Assembly: GCA_902825875.1 (NCBI GenBank) | Contig: CADECP010000009.1 | Span: 45,950 to 109,949 of the forward strand | DNA: 64,000 bases | Reading direction: 5' to 3' | Origin: an uncultured Acidobacteriota bacterium | Lineage (GTDB): Bacteria > Acidobacteriota > Blastocatellia > RBC074 | Shown here: piece by piece, positions 18,353 to 26,670 of the stretch | Layout of the letters: each line of letters begins with the position of its first letter | Position numbering within the stretch: position 1 is the first letter of the stretch | Made by a program: the position numbers and the translations under genes | Notes under the pieces: generated by a model | Seen by the model: the letters and a program-made list of their open reading frames with translations, nothing else | Told to the model about the DNA's origin: nothing | Database searches by the model: none

Positions 18353-18877
18353 ATGGAAATACGCAAAGCCAAAACAGCAGACGCCATTCGCATTCACGAA
18401 TTGGTCAATCGGTACGCCAAGCAAGAACAAATGTTGCCGCGCACGATGTTGAGCATTTACGAAAACATCCGCGACTTTCATGTGGCGGAACTCGATGGCA
18501 AAGTCGTTGGTTGTTCGGGGCTGCATTTCACCTGGGGCGATATGGCCGAAGTTCGTTCGCTGGCAGTGGACGAATCGGCGGGCAAACGCGGCATCGGTCG
18601 CAAACTGGTCGAAGCCAACATTGCCGAAGCGCGCGAACATGGCTTGGTGCAGGTGTATGCGTTCACTTACGTGACGGATTTTTTCGCCAAGCTGGGATTT
18701 CGCATCGTTCCGCACGAATCCATGCCCCGCAAAACCTGGATGGATTGCATCAATTGCCCGAAGTTCAACTGCTGCGATGAAGTGGCGATGGTGCTCGATT
18801 TGGTCGAAGGCGTTCACCCTGAACCGTTCGATGTCAGTCAGGTCAACATTCCCGTTGTTCGGATCGAAAAGCGATAG
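18353..18877 (+). CDS. ArgA-like GNAT N-acetyltransferase
   Basis: A 174-residue GNAT acetyltransferase. The acetyl-CoA-binding motif is seen in [20 protein letters not shown], followed by [16 protein letters not shown]. The C-terminal [18 protein letters not shown] is typical of the short, single-domain amino-acid N-acetyltransferases used as N-acetylglutamate synthase (first step of arginine synthesis). The location between argD and argJ supports that role. Since argJ could also supply acetylglutamate, the two may be partly redundant. I am fairly sure of the family, less so of the substrate. Confidence 0.78.
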   Translation: MEIRKAKTADAIRIHELVNRYAKQEQMLPRTMLSIYENIRDFHVAELDGKVVGCSGLHFTWGDMAEVRSLAVDESAGKRGIGRKLVEANIAEAREHGLVQVYAFTYVTDFFAKLGFRIVPHESMPRKTWMDCINCPKFNCCDEVAMVLDLVEGVHPEPFDVSQVNIPVVRIEKR

Positions 18878-19277
18878 CATTGAACATATATGCCCGGTTC
18901 CGAACTGAGCAATTCCAAAAGCGGACAGCCATTGTTGGTTTAGAGGCGGTAAGTTCAAGGTTTTTATAGCCGATTCGTTGGCACATAACTTGGAAAGGAA
19001 AGTTGAACGGCAGCTAAGCGGTAAGTAGCGTCTTCACCGCGTTAGCGGTGATTGAATTTAGCCGTGGGTTTTCAACCCACGGTAGCAGTGTAAGAGTTTT
19101 ATTTTGTCGCGTCAGCGACAGTTGAATTCAGGCGTCGCTCACGCGACGCGAAATTCTTCTCTGCTAACCCGGCGTTGAAACGCCGGGCTAAATTCAACCG
19201 TCGCTCTGCGACGAAGACCTAAGAGAAAGTCAGGCAGTTTGTTAATGCTTTTACCGCTGGCTTCGTTCTTTTGAAAA
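18878..19277. other. 400-bp intergenic region made largely of hairpins
   Basis: There is no coding frame I can support here. The right half (19035-19213) is a cluster of six short hairpins, annotated separately; the left part (18878-19034) shows no recognisable element. Confidence 0.6.
19035..19213. repeat. Cluster of six short hairpins (family D, locus 1)
   Basis: In order: CACCGCGTTAGCGGTG (19035-19050); a CCGTGGGTT/AACCCACGG hairpin (19062-19082); TGTCGCGTCAGCGACA (19105-19120); GCGTCGCTCACGCGACGC (19132-19149); CCCGGCGTTGAAACGCCGGG (19168-19187); CGTCGCTCTGCGACG (19199-19213). Short spacers such as TTGAATT or AAATTCAA recur between them. A related, shorter cluster lies at 52746-52827. 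Confidence 0.85.
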
Positions 19278-20516
19278 ATGAGTAGCAAAAAACAGGAAAG
19301 TAGCCCCAGTGGCAAACGAACGGATTTTTCGGTCGCTTTGCCTAAAGGATTTCTGGCCGGAACGGCGGCCAGTGGTTTGAAAAAACGTGGTGGAGAAGAT
19401 TTGGCAATCATCTTTTCCGAACGACCGGCGGTTGCAGCGGCGGTCTTTACGCAGAATCTGGTTGCCGCTGCGCCGGTGCTGCTGTCGCGTGAACATCTGC
19501 GAAACCGTACGCATCGAGCGATTGTCGTCAATTCCGGTGGCGCGAATGCCTGCACAGGCGAAGAAGGGCTGAATGACGCGCGGCAAACCGTGTCGCTGGT
19601 TGCCGAATACTTCAACTGCGATGACCGCGAAGTTTTTGTTGCTTCAACCGGAGTCATCGGTCAGCGGCTGGATATGACGAAAGTCGAATCTGGCGTGCGT
19701 TCCGCCACCGCAGAGCTTTCGCGCGAACGAGGATGGAAAGTCGCCGAAGCTATTATGACCACCGACACCCGCCCGAAACGCGCGAGTCGCAAGGTCAAAC
19801 TCGGCGGCAAAACCGTGACGATTGCCGGAGTCGCCAAAGGCTCCGGGATGATTCATCCCAATATGGCCACGTTGTTGTCGTTTGTGACGACCGATGCAGC
19901 GATTACGAAAGTGGCGCTTCAGGCTTCTTTGAAACAGGTGGTCAATCTGACATTCAACCGCGTTTCGGTGGATGGCGACACCTCCACCAACGACACTTTG
20001 ATGGCGCTGGCCAATGGCGCAGCAGAGAATCCGCCGATTGCCAAAGCATCAGGCGAAGACTTTGACGCTTTCACCAAAGCCTTGACCGAAGTTTGCTGCG
20101 ATTTGGCGAAAGAAGTCGCCCGCGATGGCGAAGGCGCTACGAAACTGGTGACGATTCACGTTCGACGAGCGCCAACCGAGCGCGACGCCGAAAAAATAGC
20201 TGTGACCGTCGCCACAAGTCCGCTCGTCAAGACTGCTTTGGCCGGAGCCGACGCCAATTGGGGGCGGATTCTGGCTGCCGCCGGACGCAGCGGCGCGAAG
20301 TTCGATGTTTCCAAAGTCGAAGTCAAAATTGGAAAGTTGGTCGTTGCGCGAAACGGACGCGGAGTGCCGTTCAGCGAATATCACGCGCTGGAAATTCTGA
20401 AACGCGACGAAGTGACCATCACCATTGATCTTCGTCAGGGCGAAGCCGAAATCACCGAATGGACGTGCGATATGACCGAAGGTTACATTCGGATCAATGC
20501 AGACTACAGGAGTTAG
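19278..20516 (+). CDS. argJ: Glutamate N-acetyltransferase / amino-acid acetyltransferase ArgJ
   Basis: A 412-residue ornithine acetyltransferase family enzyme. It transfers the acetyl group from acetylornithine to glutamate and, in bifunctional forms, can also use acetyl-CoA. The self-cleavage motif is [14 protein letters not shown], with nucleophile Thr198, so the protein should mature into alpha and beta chains. [15 protein letters not shown] and [16 protein letters not shown] are further family blocks. Sequence alone does not show whether it is mono- or bifunctional; the ArgA-like gene next to it suggests a cyclic pathway. The TAG stop lies in the first unit of a heptamer repeat. Confidence 0.94.
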   Translation: MSSKKQESSPSGKRTDFSVALPKGFLAGTAASGLKKRGGEDLAIIFSERPAVAAAVFTQNLVAAAPVLLSREHLRNRTHRAIVVNSGGANACTGEEGLNDARQTVSLVAEYFNCDDREVFVASTGVIGQRLDMTKVESGVRSATAELSRERGWKVAEAIMTTDTRPKRASRKVKLGGKTVTIAGVAKGSGMIHPNMATLLSFVTTDAAITKVALQASLKQVVNLTFNRVSVDGDTSTNDTLMALANGAAENPPIAKASGEDFDAFTKALTEVCCDLAKEVARDGEGATKLVTIHVRRAPTERDAEKIAVTVATSPLVKTALAGADANWGRILAAAGRSGAKFDVSKVEVKIGKLVVARNGRGVPFSEYHALEILKRDEVTITIDLRQGEAEITEWTCDMTEGYIRINADYRS

Positions 20517-20587
20517 GATTTAGGGCTGAGTAGTGAGTGAGCGCACTAACGCTAACTCCTAAATCCTAGCTTCTATATCCTGACTCC
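20510..20587. repeat. Heptamer-repeat hairpin after argJ
   Basis: Units GAGTTAG, GATTTAG, GGCTGAG and TAGTGAG are followed by a complementary arm, CTAACTCCTAAATCCTAG. The first unit contains the argJ stop codon (20514-20516). Confidence 0.7.
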
Positions 20588-20698
20588 GCCGAATCCAATT
20601 TTCTTGCAACCGCTACTGAAATCAGTTCGTAAACAGTTGCGATTAGTTACCCGAAAACACTCTGTTTTCAAAGCAATTCAACTCGGAGAATGAGGAAG

Positions 20699-22411
20699 AT
20701 GACTACGAAAAGCTTTCAAGCTCTATCCCGTCAGTTGGCAGGCATTGCCCTGATCGTGTGTTGCGCGATGATGTTGTCAACGCTGGCATTCGGTCAGGAT
20801 CAAGTTCAGCCCAAACAGGCTCAGCAACCGTCTGTGCGGCAGATTCCGCAGCGCACTGTTGGGTTGGAACCCGGCAAAGTCGTTCGCTGGACGTTGCGCG
20901 ATGCGATTCTGGCCGCGCTCGAAAAAAACATAGACATTGAACTGGAACGCGAAAACACGCGACTGGCTCAGTACGATTTATTCGCCGCTGAGGGCGTTTA
21001 CGATGTCACTACCAACGGAACGTTTTCCTATGGTGGGTTTACGTCAGCAAACACTAGGTTGTTTAGCGGTACGACGGCAACCACGACTTCGCAAAAAACT
21101 CTGACCTACAACGCGGGCGTATCGAAACTGCTCGAAAATGGCGGCGGAAATTATTCGGTCAACTTCAACAATACGCGCCAGACGAACAACTTTGGAACGT
21201 TTTCGCCGCAATACAACCCACAACTGAACTTCAGCTTCACGCAACCGTTGTTTCGCGGTTACAAAATTGACTCGAACCGTCGTCAAATCAAGATTGCCAA
21301 AAAGACTCTGGATTTGAACGATGCCACTTTCCGTCAGCGCGCGATCGAAATCATTTCGCGTGTGCAGCAGGCTTACTGGGACCTGGCTTTCGCCATCAAG
21401 GACGAAGAGATTCAGCGCGATTCGGTCAAACTGGCTGAAACCCAACTAAGCAACAACGAACGTCAGGTGGAAGTCGGAACGCTGGCTCCGATTGAAGTCG
21501 TTCAATCCAAAGCGACGCTCGAATCTCGCCGTCAGCAAGTTTTCGTGGCGATGAACTCCATCGCGCAAGCCGAAAACGCCCTGAAATCTTTGACAATCGG
21601 CACTTCTGGCGACGATATGTGGGGAGCGCAGATCATTCCGGTTGAATCATTCGACGTAAAACCGGTGGTCATTCCGCTCAACGATGCGCTGAAACTTGCG
21701 TCTGAAAATCGCCCCGAACTGAAACAGTTCGCCGTGCAAAAAGAAATCAACCAGATCAACGTGGATTTCTTCCGCAACCAAGCCAAACCGCAAATTGATT
21801 TTACCGCCAGCTACAACCTGAACGGTGTTTCCGGTCAACGCAATTCACAAAACCCGTTGGCCCTGACAGTTCCGGCCTGCGTTGACGGACAAGCGCCGCC
21901 GCCGTCAGGTTGTTTACCCGCCGACCTGTTGGGCGGTTATTTCAACTCGATTGGCAATTTGTTCAAAAACGATTTCCGTAGTTGGTCGTTTGGCGTGAAT
22001 ATCCAGATTCCTTGGCGCAACCACGTTGCCAAAGCCAATTTGGGACGCGCCATCGAACAGACCAAACAGATTGATTTGCAGAATCGCCGCATGGTTCAAA
22101 GTATCGAAGTCGAAGTTCGCAACGCAGTGCAATCGCTGGAAACAGCGAAAATGCGAATCGAAACTTCGCGCGCTGCGCGCGAATACGCGGAACAACAACT
22201 GGAAGGCGAAGAGAAGAAATTCGCCGCCGGACTTTCCATCACCTTCTTTGTTTTACAGCGTCAAACCGATCTGGCAATCGCTCGTGGTTCGGAACTGCGC
22301 GCGCTGGCCGATTACAACAAAGCCGTTGCCGAATTACAGCGCGTGATGTCCACCACGCTGACCAGCAACAGCATCGAAATCAAACCGACGCCGCAAGCTT
22401 CGATCAAATAA
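20699..22411 (+). CDS. TolC-family outer-membrane efflux protein
   Basis: A 570-residue exported protein with a signal peptide ending near TLAFGQ, then two outer-membrane efflux (OEP) repeats. Long helices such as KTLDLNDATFRQRAIEIISR and QQAYWDLAFAIKDEEIQRDS, and later VEVRNAVQSLETAKMRIETS, are typical of the TolC periplasmic barrel, while the beta-strand regions (ANTRLFSGTT..., FSFTQPLFRGYKID) would sit in the outer membrane. No pump or adaptor gene is adjacent, so the substrate is unknown. ATG 20699 fits GGAG 10 nt upstream; ATG 20690 is too close to it. Confidence 0.82.
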   Translation: MTTKSFQALSRQLAGIALIVCCAMMLSTLAFGQDQVQPKQAQQPSVRQIPQRTVGLEPGKVVRWTLRDAILAALEKNIDIELERENTRLAQYDLFAAEGVYDVTTNGTFSYGGFTSANTRLFSGTTATTTSQKTLTYNAGVSKLLENGGGNYSVNFNNTRQTNNFGTFSPQYNPQLNFSFTQPLFRGYKIDSNRRQIKIAKKTLDLNDATFRQRAIEIISRVQQAYWDLAFAIKDEEIQRDSVKLAETQLSNNERQVEVGTLAPIEVVQSKATLESRRQQVFVAMNSIAQAENALKSLTIGTSGDDMWGAQIIPVESFDVKPVVIPLNDALKLASENRPELKQFAVQKEINQINVDFFRNQAKPQIDFTASYNLNGVSGQRNSQNPLALTVPACVDGQAPPPSGCLPADLLGGYFNSIGNLFKNDFRSWSFGVNIQIPWRNHVAKANLGRAIEQTKQIDLQNRRMVQSIEVEVRNAVQSLETAKMRIETSRAAREYAEQQLEGEEKKFAAGLSITFFVLQRQTDLAIARGSELRALADYNKAVAELQRVMSTTLTSNSIEIKPTPQASIK

Positions 22412-22429
22412 GTGGCGGTACAATCCGAA

Positions 22430-22471
22430 ACAATAAAGGCGACCGATTCAAACTCGGTCGCCTTTATTGTT
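22430..22471. terminator. Bidirectional terminator
   Basis: AACAATAAAGGCGACCGA pairs perfectly with TCGGTCGCCTTTATTGTT around a 6-bp loop. It lies between two convergent genes (22411 plus, 22477 minus), with A- and T-rich ends usable on both strands. Confidence 0.9.
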
Positions 22472-22476
22472 GAGCC

Positions 22477-24030
22477 TTACTTTTGCGGAATCAGCCTGCC
22501 CATTTTCGGCCAATCCACTTCTCGCTGTTCGCGCAGATACTCCATCACCGATTCGGAAATCAGCGGGCCGTTGCCCAGCGGCCTGGCTTTCAAAAAGGTT
22601 TGATACAAATCGCCGCCTTGTCCCAGAAAACTGTTGGTGGCGACTCGATATAGCTTCTTGTCGTTCAATGGCTGATCGCCGATTTTCGTTTCCACCATTC
22701 GCCGACCGCGAGGCCGTTTCAAATCGTAAACCGCCGTCAAACCTGACACCTGAATCATTCCTCGCTCCAACGTGAAGCCCTGTTCCAGCACTTCGCGGAG
22801 TTGCGCGCCGGTCATTTCAAACGTTGCCAGCGAATTGACGAACGGCAGTGCGTCCAGCACGTTGCCTTTGCTGATGTCGCCTTCGGGCAGGTCGGCGCGC
22901 AAACCGCCAGCGTTGGTCAGGCCGACATCGGCTTTGCCTTTGATGCGAATCACATCGGCGACAAAACTGCCCAGCGAAGATTCCGAATTGTAATCGCGCA
23001 CCAATCGTCGCCGAGCTTTGCCTACGATTTCACCAATCTGCGGAGCGACCAGCTTTTTATACTGGGCAAGTTTCGCCGCAACCAATGGATCAGGCGGCAA
23101 TTGATCGCTCCAGACTTTCAGCAATTCACCCTGACGCGAAACGACTTTTTTATCTTTCAGGCTCAGTTTCAGATAACCCAGCCGAGTTCCGTAACCGTAA
23201 GTCTGGCCTATGATCGTGCCGGTTTTCGGATGAACGTACATCGGTTCGATGCCGCGATGAGGATGACCGCCGATGAACACATCAATGCCGGGAACTTCGC
23301 CGCACAATTTGATGTCGGCGTCGAAATCGCGCTGCACTTCGGGCCGGTTTTCGGCATCGGTTTGCATCGGGCCGGTTTTGCCTTGATGCGCCAGCACGAC
23401 GATCAAATCCACTTGCGGACGCAGTTCCTTGACGGCTTCGGCGACGATGGGAATCGGATCGGGAAATTCCAGTTGCGTGATGCCCGATGGTAAAGCCACG
23501 CTGCGCGCGTCATCGCCGATGATGCCTATGACTCCCACCCGCACGCCGTTCTTTTCCAGAATCGTCCATGGGCGGCTGAACCGGTGTTTGGTTCCCTTGT
23601 AAAAGATGTTTGCGCCCAGCACAGGGAACGAAACGCGATACATCTGTTTTTCAAAATTGTCCGCGCCGTAATCGAATTCATGATTGCCAATGCCCATTGC
23701 GTCGTAACGCATCGCCGCCATCATTTCCATTAAAGCTTCGCCTTTGGTCAGAAACGAAAGCTGCCCGGTGAACATATCGCCCGCGTCGAACAAAAACACG
23801 GTTTGTTCACGCTGGCGAATCTGATTGACCAGCGTGGATAGATGCGCGGCTCCGCCGAGTTTGGGTGAACCGGGCAGCCAATACGCCGGAATCGGGTCAA
23901 AGGCGCTGTGAAAATCGTTGGTGAACAGAATGGTGACTTCGCGCGAACCATGGCTGGTTTGCAGTCCGGCCAATCTGGTCGCGGTCAACATTGACAGCGC
24001 AAGAAAAACTAAAAGGAATTTCCGAATCAT
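22477..24030 (-). CDS. Secreted 5'-nucleotidase / UDP-sugar hydrolase family protein
   Basis: A 517-residue UshA-like enzyme with a signal peptide (FLLVFLALSMLTATRLAG). The N-terminal metallophosphatase domain shows the two-metal motifs TILFTNDFHSAF, FDAGDMFTG, GIGNHEFDYG, VVLAHQGK and FIGGHPHRGI. The C-terminal 5'-nucleotidase domain starts near residue 340 (GSFVADVIRIKGKADVGLTN). It probably hydrolyses nucleotides or nucleotide sugars outside the cytoplasm; the exact substrate cannot be read from sequence. It is monocistronic and convergent with the TolC-like gene. Confidence 0.85.
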   Translation of the reverse strand: MIRKFLLVFLALSMLTATRLAGLQTSHGSREVTILFTNDFHSAFDPIPAYWLPGSPKLGGAAHLSTLVNQIRQREQTVFLFDAGDMFTGQLSFLTKGEALMEMMAAMRYDAMGIGNHEFDYGADNFEKQMYRVSFPVLGANIFYKGTKHRFSRPWTILEKNGVRVGVIGIIGDDARSVALPSGITQLEFPDPIPIVAEAVKELRPQVDLIVVLAHQGKTGPMQTDAENRPEVQRDFDADIKLCGEVPGIDVFIGGHPHRGIEPMYVHPKTGTIIGQTYGYGTRLGYLKLSLKDKKVVSRQGELLKVWSDQLPPDPLVAAKLAQYKKLVAPQIGEIVGKARRRLVRDYNSESSLGSFVADVIRIKGKADVGLTNAGGLRADLPEGDISKGNVLDALPFVNSLATFEMTGAQLREVLEQGFTLERGMIQVSGLTAVYDLKRPRGRRMVETKIGDQPLNDKKLYRVATNSFLGQGGDLYQTFLKARPLGNGPLISESVMEYLREQREVDWPKMGRLIPQK

Positions 24031-24422
24031 AATTTTTGTAAAGTGAGAGTCTCGTTAATTGCTCGGCAAATGCTTGCCGAGTTGGTTTTCCGCCTGTGAC
24101 ATAACCTGGCAGAGCATACTTTGATTTTTGTCCTTGAAATAGACTGTCTTGATTGTTGAGCGAAAAAAGTCGGCTGAACCATTGGCCTGCGAGTCTAACG
24201 GCAGGCATTACGGGCGGAGTTTCTGCGGTTCAAAACCGGCAAAAATCCGGCTTGACGCGAATAGCCGAGCCGGATAGATTGACTGCCGAGTAAAAATCAA
24301 TCACCGCCCCCTTAATTCCCAGAGCTTGAACCATCGCCTTTGAACTCGCGGGCGGAAATCTGACTGAGCACCGCTTCCCGCGACGGATTTCGATTATCCA
24401 GACTTCCATTTAGGAGAAGACC
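24031..24422. other. 392-bp divergent intergenic region
   Basis: It separates the minus-strand nucleotidase from the plus-strand exported protein, so promoters for both are expected here, but I see no convincing pair. One short hairpin, ATCCGGCT at 24245-24252 with AGCCGGAT at 24268-24275, lies in the presumed leader of the plus gene. No coding frame is supported. Confidence 0.4.
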
Positions 24423-26126
24423 ATGAAGATGATTCCAACACCATTTTGCTCGAATTTCATTCGGGCAATGTTTGCCACTTTGCTGATTGCGATTGCAGGT
24501 TCGGCCTTTACGGCACAGGCACAGGTTTCGGCAGTCAATGCCGCCAGCTTTGCGACTGACAAAGTAATCACTCCCGACACGATTGTGGCCGCGTTCGGCA
24601 CGTTCACTACACAAAACAATCAGGTATACATTGCCAATTCAACGCCGCTGCCGACCACGCTCGGCGGAGTTCGCGTTCGCATTGGAACCACCGATTGCGG
24701 ATTGTTTTTTGTCGCGCCTTCGCAGATCAATCTGGCGATTCCCGCCACCGTTGCCGATGGAGCCAGTGTGACGATGACTGTCACCAATTCCAACAACACC
24801 ACGACCACCGGAACTGTGACGGTCGTGCGTTCCGCGCCTGGAATTTTTTCGGCCAGAGCAACCGGAACAGGGGCCGCTGCGGCTCAGACCAGCAACGGCG
24901 GGCCGCTCATCAATACTTACAACCCGGATGGAACCGAACGCGATGTCAGCGCGGGAACGAAAGACATGCCCAATGTTCTGGTGTTGTATGTGACGGGCAT
25001 TCGCAACACTCCTGCAACAAATCCAACTGACGGCAACGGCGTTGCCGAATCCGTCACCTGCCGCATTCAAGGTGTTCCGGCGACAGTGCTGTATGCCGGA
25101 CCTGCTCCGGGTTTTATCGGACTGGATCAAGTGAACGTCGTCATCCCGCCCGAACTGGCCGGGCTTGGCAGCGTCAACGTAAGACTGACGGCGAACAGCC
25201 GCACATCAAACACAGTAACAATCAAACTTGCCGGAACGGTTCCGCCGGTTCGCGCTCAGGCCATTACGTTTGGCCAGACGGTTTCAGGAGCATTGACCGC
25301 AGACGATCAGGTGCAGGCCGGTTCGGCGGGCAGCACGTTTTTCTTCGATGCGTACAGCTTCACGACGACGGCTGCGAATACGACCATCGCCGTTGATCTG
25401 CGCTCGACGAATTTCGATGCTGCTGTTTTGTTGTACAACAATGCCAGTGGGACGTTGAGTTTGATTGCTGCTGACGATCAATCGGGAAATTATGGCAGTT
25501 CACCTACGGCCAATAACAACAACGCGATGTTGATGACGGTGATTCCGAATCCTGGCAGTTACGCCATTTTCGCTACAACTTCTGATTTGGAACCGAACGG
25601 GTTGGGCAATTACACCTTGAAGCTGCTCAATAACGTCGCCACGCAGATAAACTACGGCCAGACGATCAATGGCAGCATTACCACTGCGGACTTGCAGACT
25701 TCTGCCGGAACCTATCTGGATTTGTATTGGTTCAACGGAGTTCAGAACGACAACGTGCGGGTCAATATGAATGCTCCGGTTTTGGATTCGTTCCTGTTGT
25801 TGCACAGCAATTCCGGCGATCCGCGTCTGGCTCAGGACGACAACACTGGCGGAGGTAGAAACGCTCAAGTCACATATCGTCTAACGTCAACGGGCATTTA
25901 TATTGCCATCGCCACGCCGCTCGATCCGAACATCACTGGGGATTATTCGATTCAGGTTCAGAAACTAGCCAGTCTGGCTGATGATCCTATCGCTGCTTTC
26001 AAATCGGGCTTTGAATCCTTGTTCAAAGTTCCCGGACGCGAAATCCGCGATCATCGTCAAGGTTTGGTTGATCCAGACAAACCCAGTCTGGAACGGTTCG
26101 GCACACGCCGCATTGTCGAGCAGTAA
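24423..26126 (+). CDS. Exported TIGR03437 / PPC-domain protein
   Basis: A 567-residue exported protein with a signal peptide ending near FTAQAQ. Residues 35-275 contain a Solibacter-type TIGR03437-like module; the diagnostic stretch is VLYAGPAPGFIGLDQVNVVI, preceded by an IPT/TIG-like beta-sandwich. Two bacterial pre-peptidase C-terminal (PPC) domains follow (about 285-400, starting ITFGQTVSGALTADD, and 405-530, starting QINYGQTINGSITTAD). Such proteins are secreted or surface-bound, often adhesive. No catalytic domain is visible. The TIGR03437 module is usually C-terminal but comes first here. A terminator follows. Confidence 0.72.
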   Translation: MKMIPTPFCSNFIRAMFATLLIAIAGSAFTAQAQVSAVNAASFATDKVITPDTIVAAFGTFTTQNNQVYIANSTPLPTTLGGVRVRIGTTDCGLFFVAPSQINLAIPATVADGASVTMTVTNSNNTTTTGTVTVVRSAPGIFSARATGTGAAAAQTSNGGPLINTYNPDGTERDVSAGTKDMPNVLVLYVTGIRNTPATNPTDGNGVAESVTCRIQGVPATVLYAGPAPGFIGLDQVNVVIPPELAGLGSVNVRLTANSRTSNTVTIKLAGTVPPVRAQAITFGQTVSGALTADDQVQAGSAGSTFFFDAYSFTTTAANTTIAVDLRSTNFDAAVLLYNNASGTLSLIAADDQSGNYGSSPTANNNNAMLMTVIPNPGSYAIFATTSDLEPNGLGNYTLKLLNNVATQINYGQTINGSITTADLQTSAGTYLDLYWFNGVQNDNVRVNMNAPVLDSFLLLHSNSGDPRLAQDDNTGGGRNAQVTYRLTSTGIYIAIATPLDPNITGDYSIQVQKLASLADDPIAAFKSGFESLFKVPGREIRDHRQGLVDPDKPSLERFGTRRIVEQ

Positions 26127-26169
26127 TCAAACCAAAAATTCGGCTTCGATTTACACCGAGGCAAGTTCG

Positions 26170-26204
26170 AAGCAGGGAAAAGCCGTATCGGTTTTTCCCT
26201 GCTT
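26170..26204 (+). terminator. Intrinsic terminator
   Basis: AAGCAGGGAAAA (26170-26181) pairs with TTTTCCCTGCTT (26193-26204), with a smaller CCG/CGG stem inside, and is followed by TCGTTTTC. It lies 44 bp after the exported-protein stop. Confidence 0.75.
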
Positions 26205-26670
26205 TCGTTTTCTGTGGCCAAAAAAAGAAAACAGGCGCTACTTTTTCCAAGCTTACGTCGTCCCGGATGCCAGCTCAGATTCAGTAGCGCCTGCTGATTG
26301 AATCCTTGAACGGATTCGATCAATGCGCCGCAAGTCATTTTCAGAGCAAAGCGCATTCCAATCAGGCAATCCCAAATTTCAGCAAGTTGGCCGGTTTGTT
26401 GAAACCGTTGTTGACTCTTTTCGTTGCGGCGTTCGAGGCGCTGTGGCACAGTTCGTTTCGGTTCAAGCTGTCACCGGAACATGAGACTCAAAGCATCAAA
26501 AGCCACGATTTCGGCAAATGATCGTAAGCGGCAGGAAACACAGGGCTGGACAATTTCTGCGTCTCGATTTGGCCGGTAATCGAGTTGACCCGTAAGCGGC
26601 GGAGTTTGGACGGTGATTTGCAGGTTTCCGTGAAGATTGTTTGACGGATGAACGAATAGGAGTGCTGGGA
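26205..26670. other. Intergenic region upstream of the signalling operon
   Basis: An inverted repeat, ACAGGCGCTACT (around 26230) with AGTAGCGCCTG (around 26286), and a small GAATCC/GGATTC hairpin near 26298-26316 are present. No coding frame has credible composition or start. The promoter of the regulator gene should lie here but was not identified. Confidence 0.4.

Noticed and set aside
24245-24275. Hairpin considered as a riboswitch or tRNA fragment
   Set aside because: A single 8-bp stem with no conserved loops; no cloverleaf can be drawn.
26443-26460. TGGCAC string resembling the -24 element of a sigma-54 promoter upstream of the NtrC-type regulator
   Set aside because: The required GC at -12 (10 bp after the GG) is absent; TT stands there.
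26306-26521. 71-codon plus-strand open frame in the gap before the regulator gene
   Set aside because: No ribosome site, no recognisable motif, and it overlaps hairpins; probably chance.
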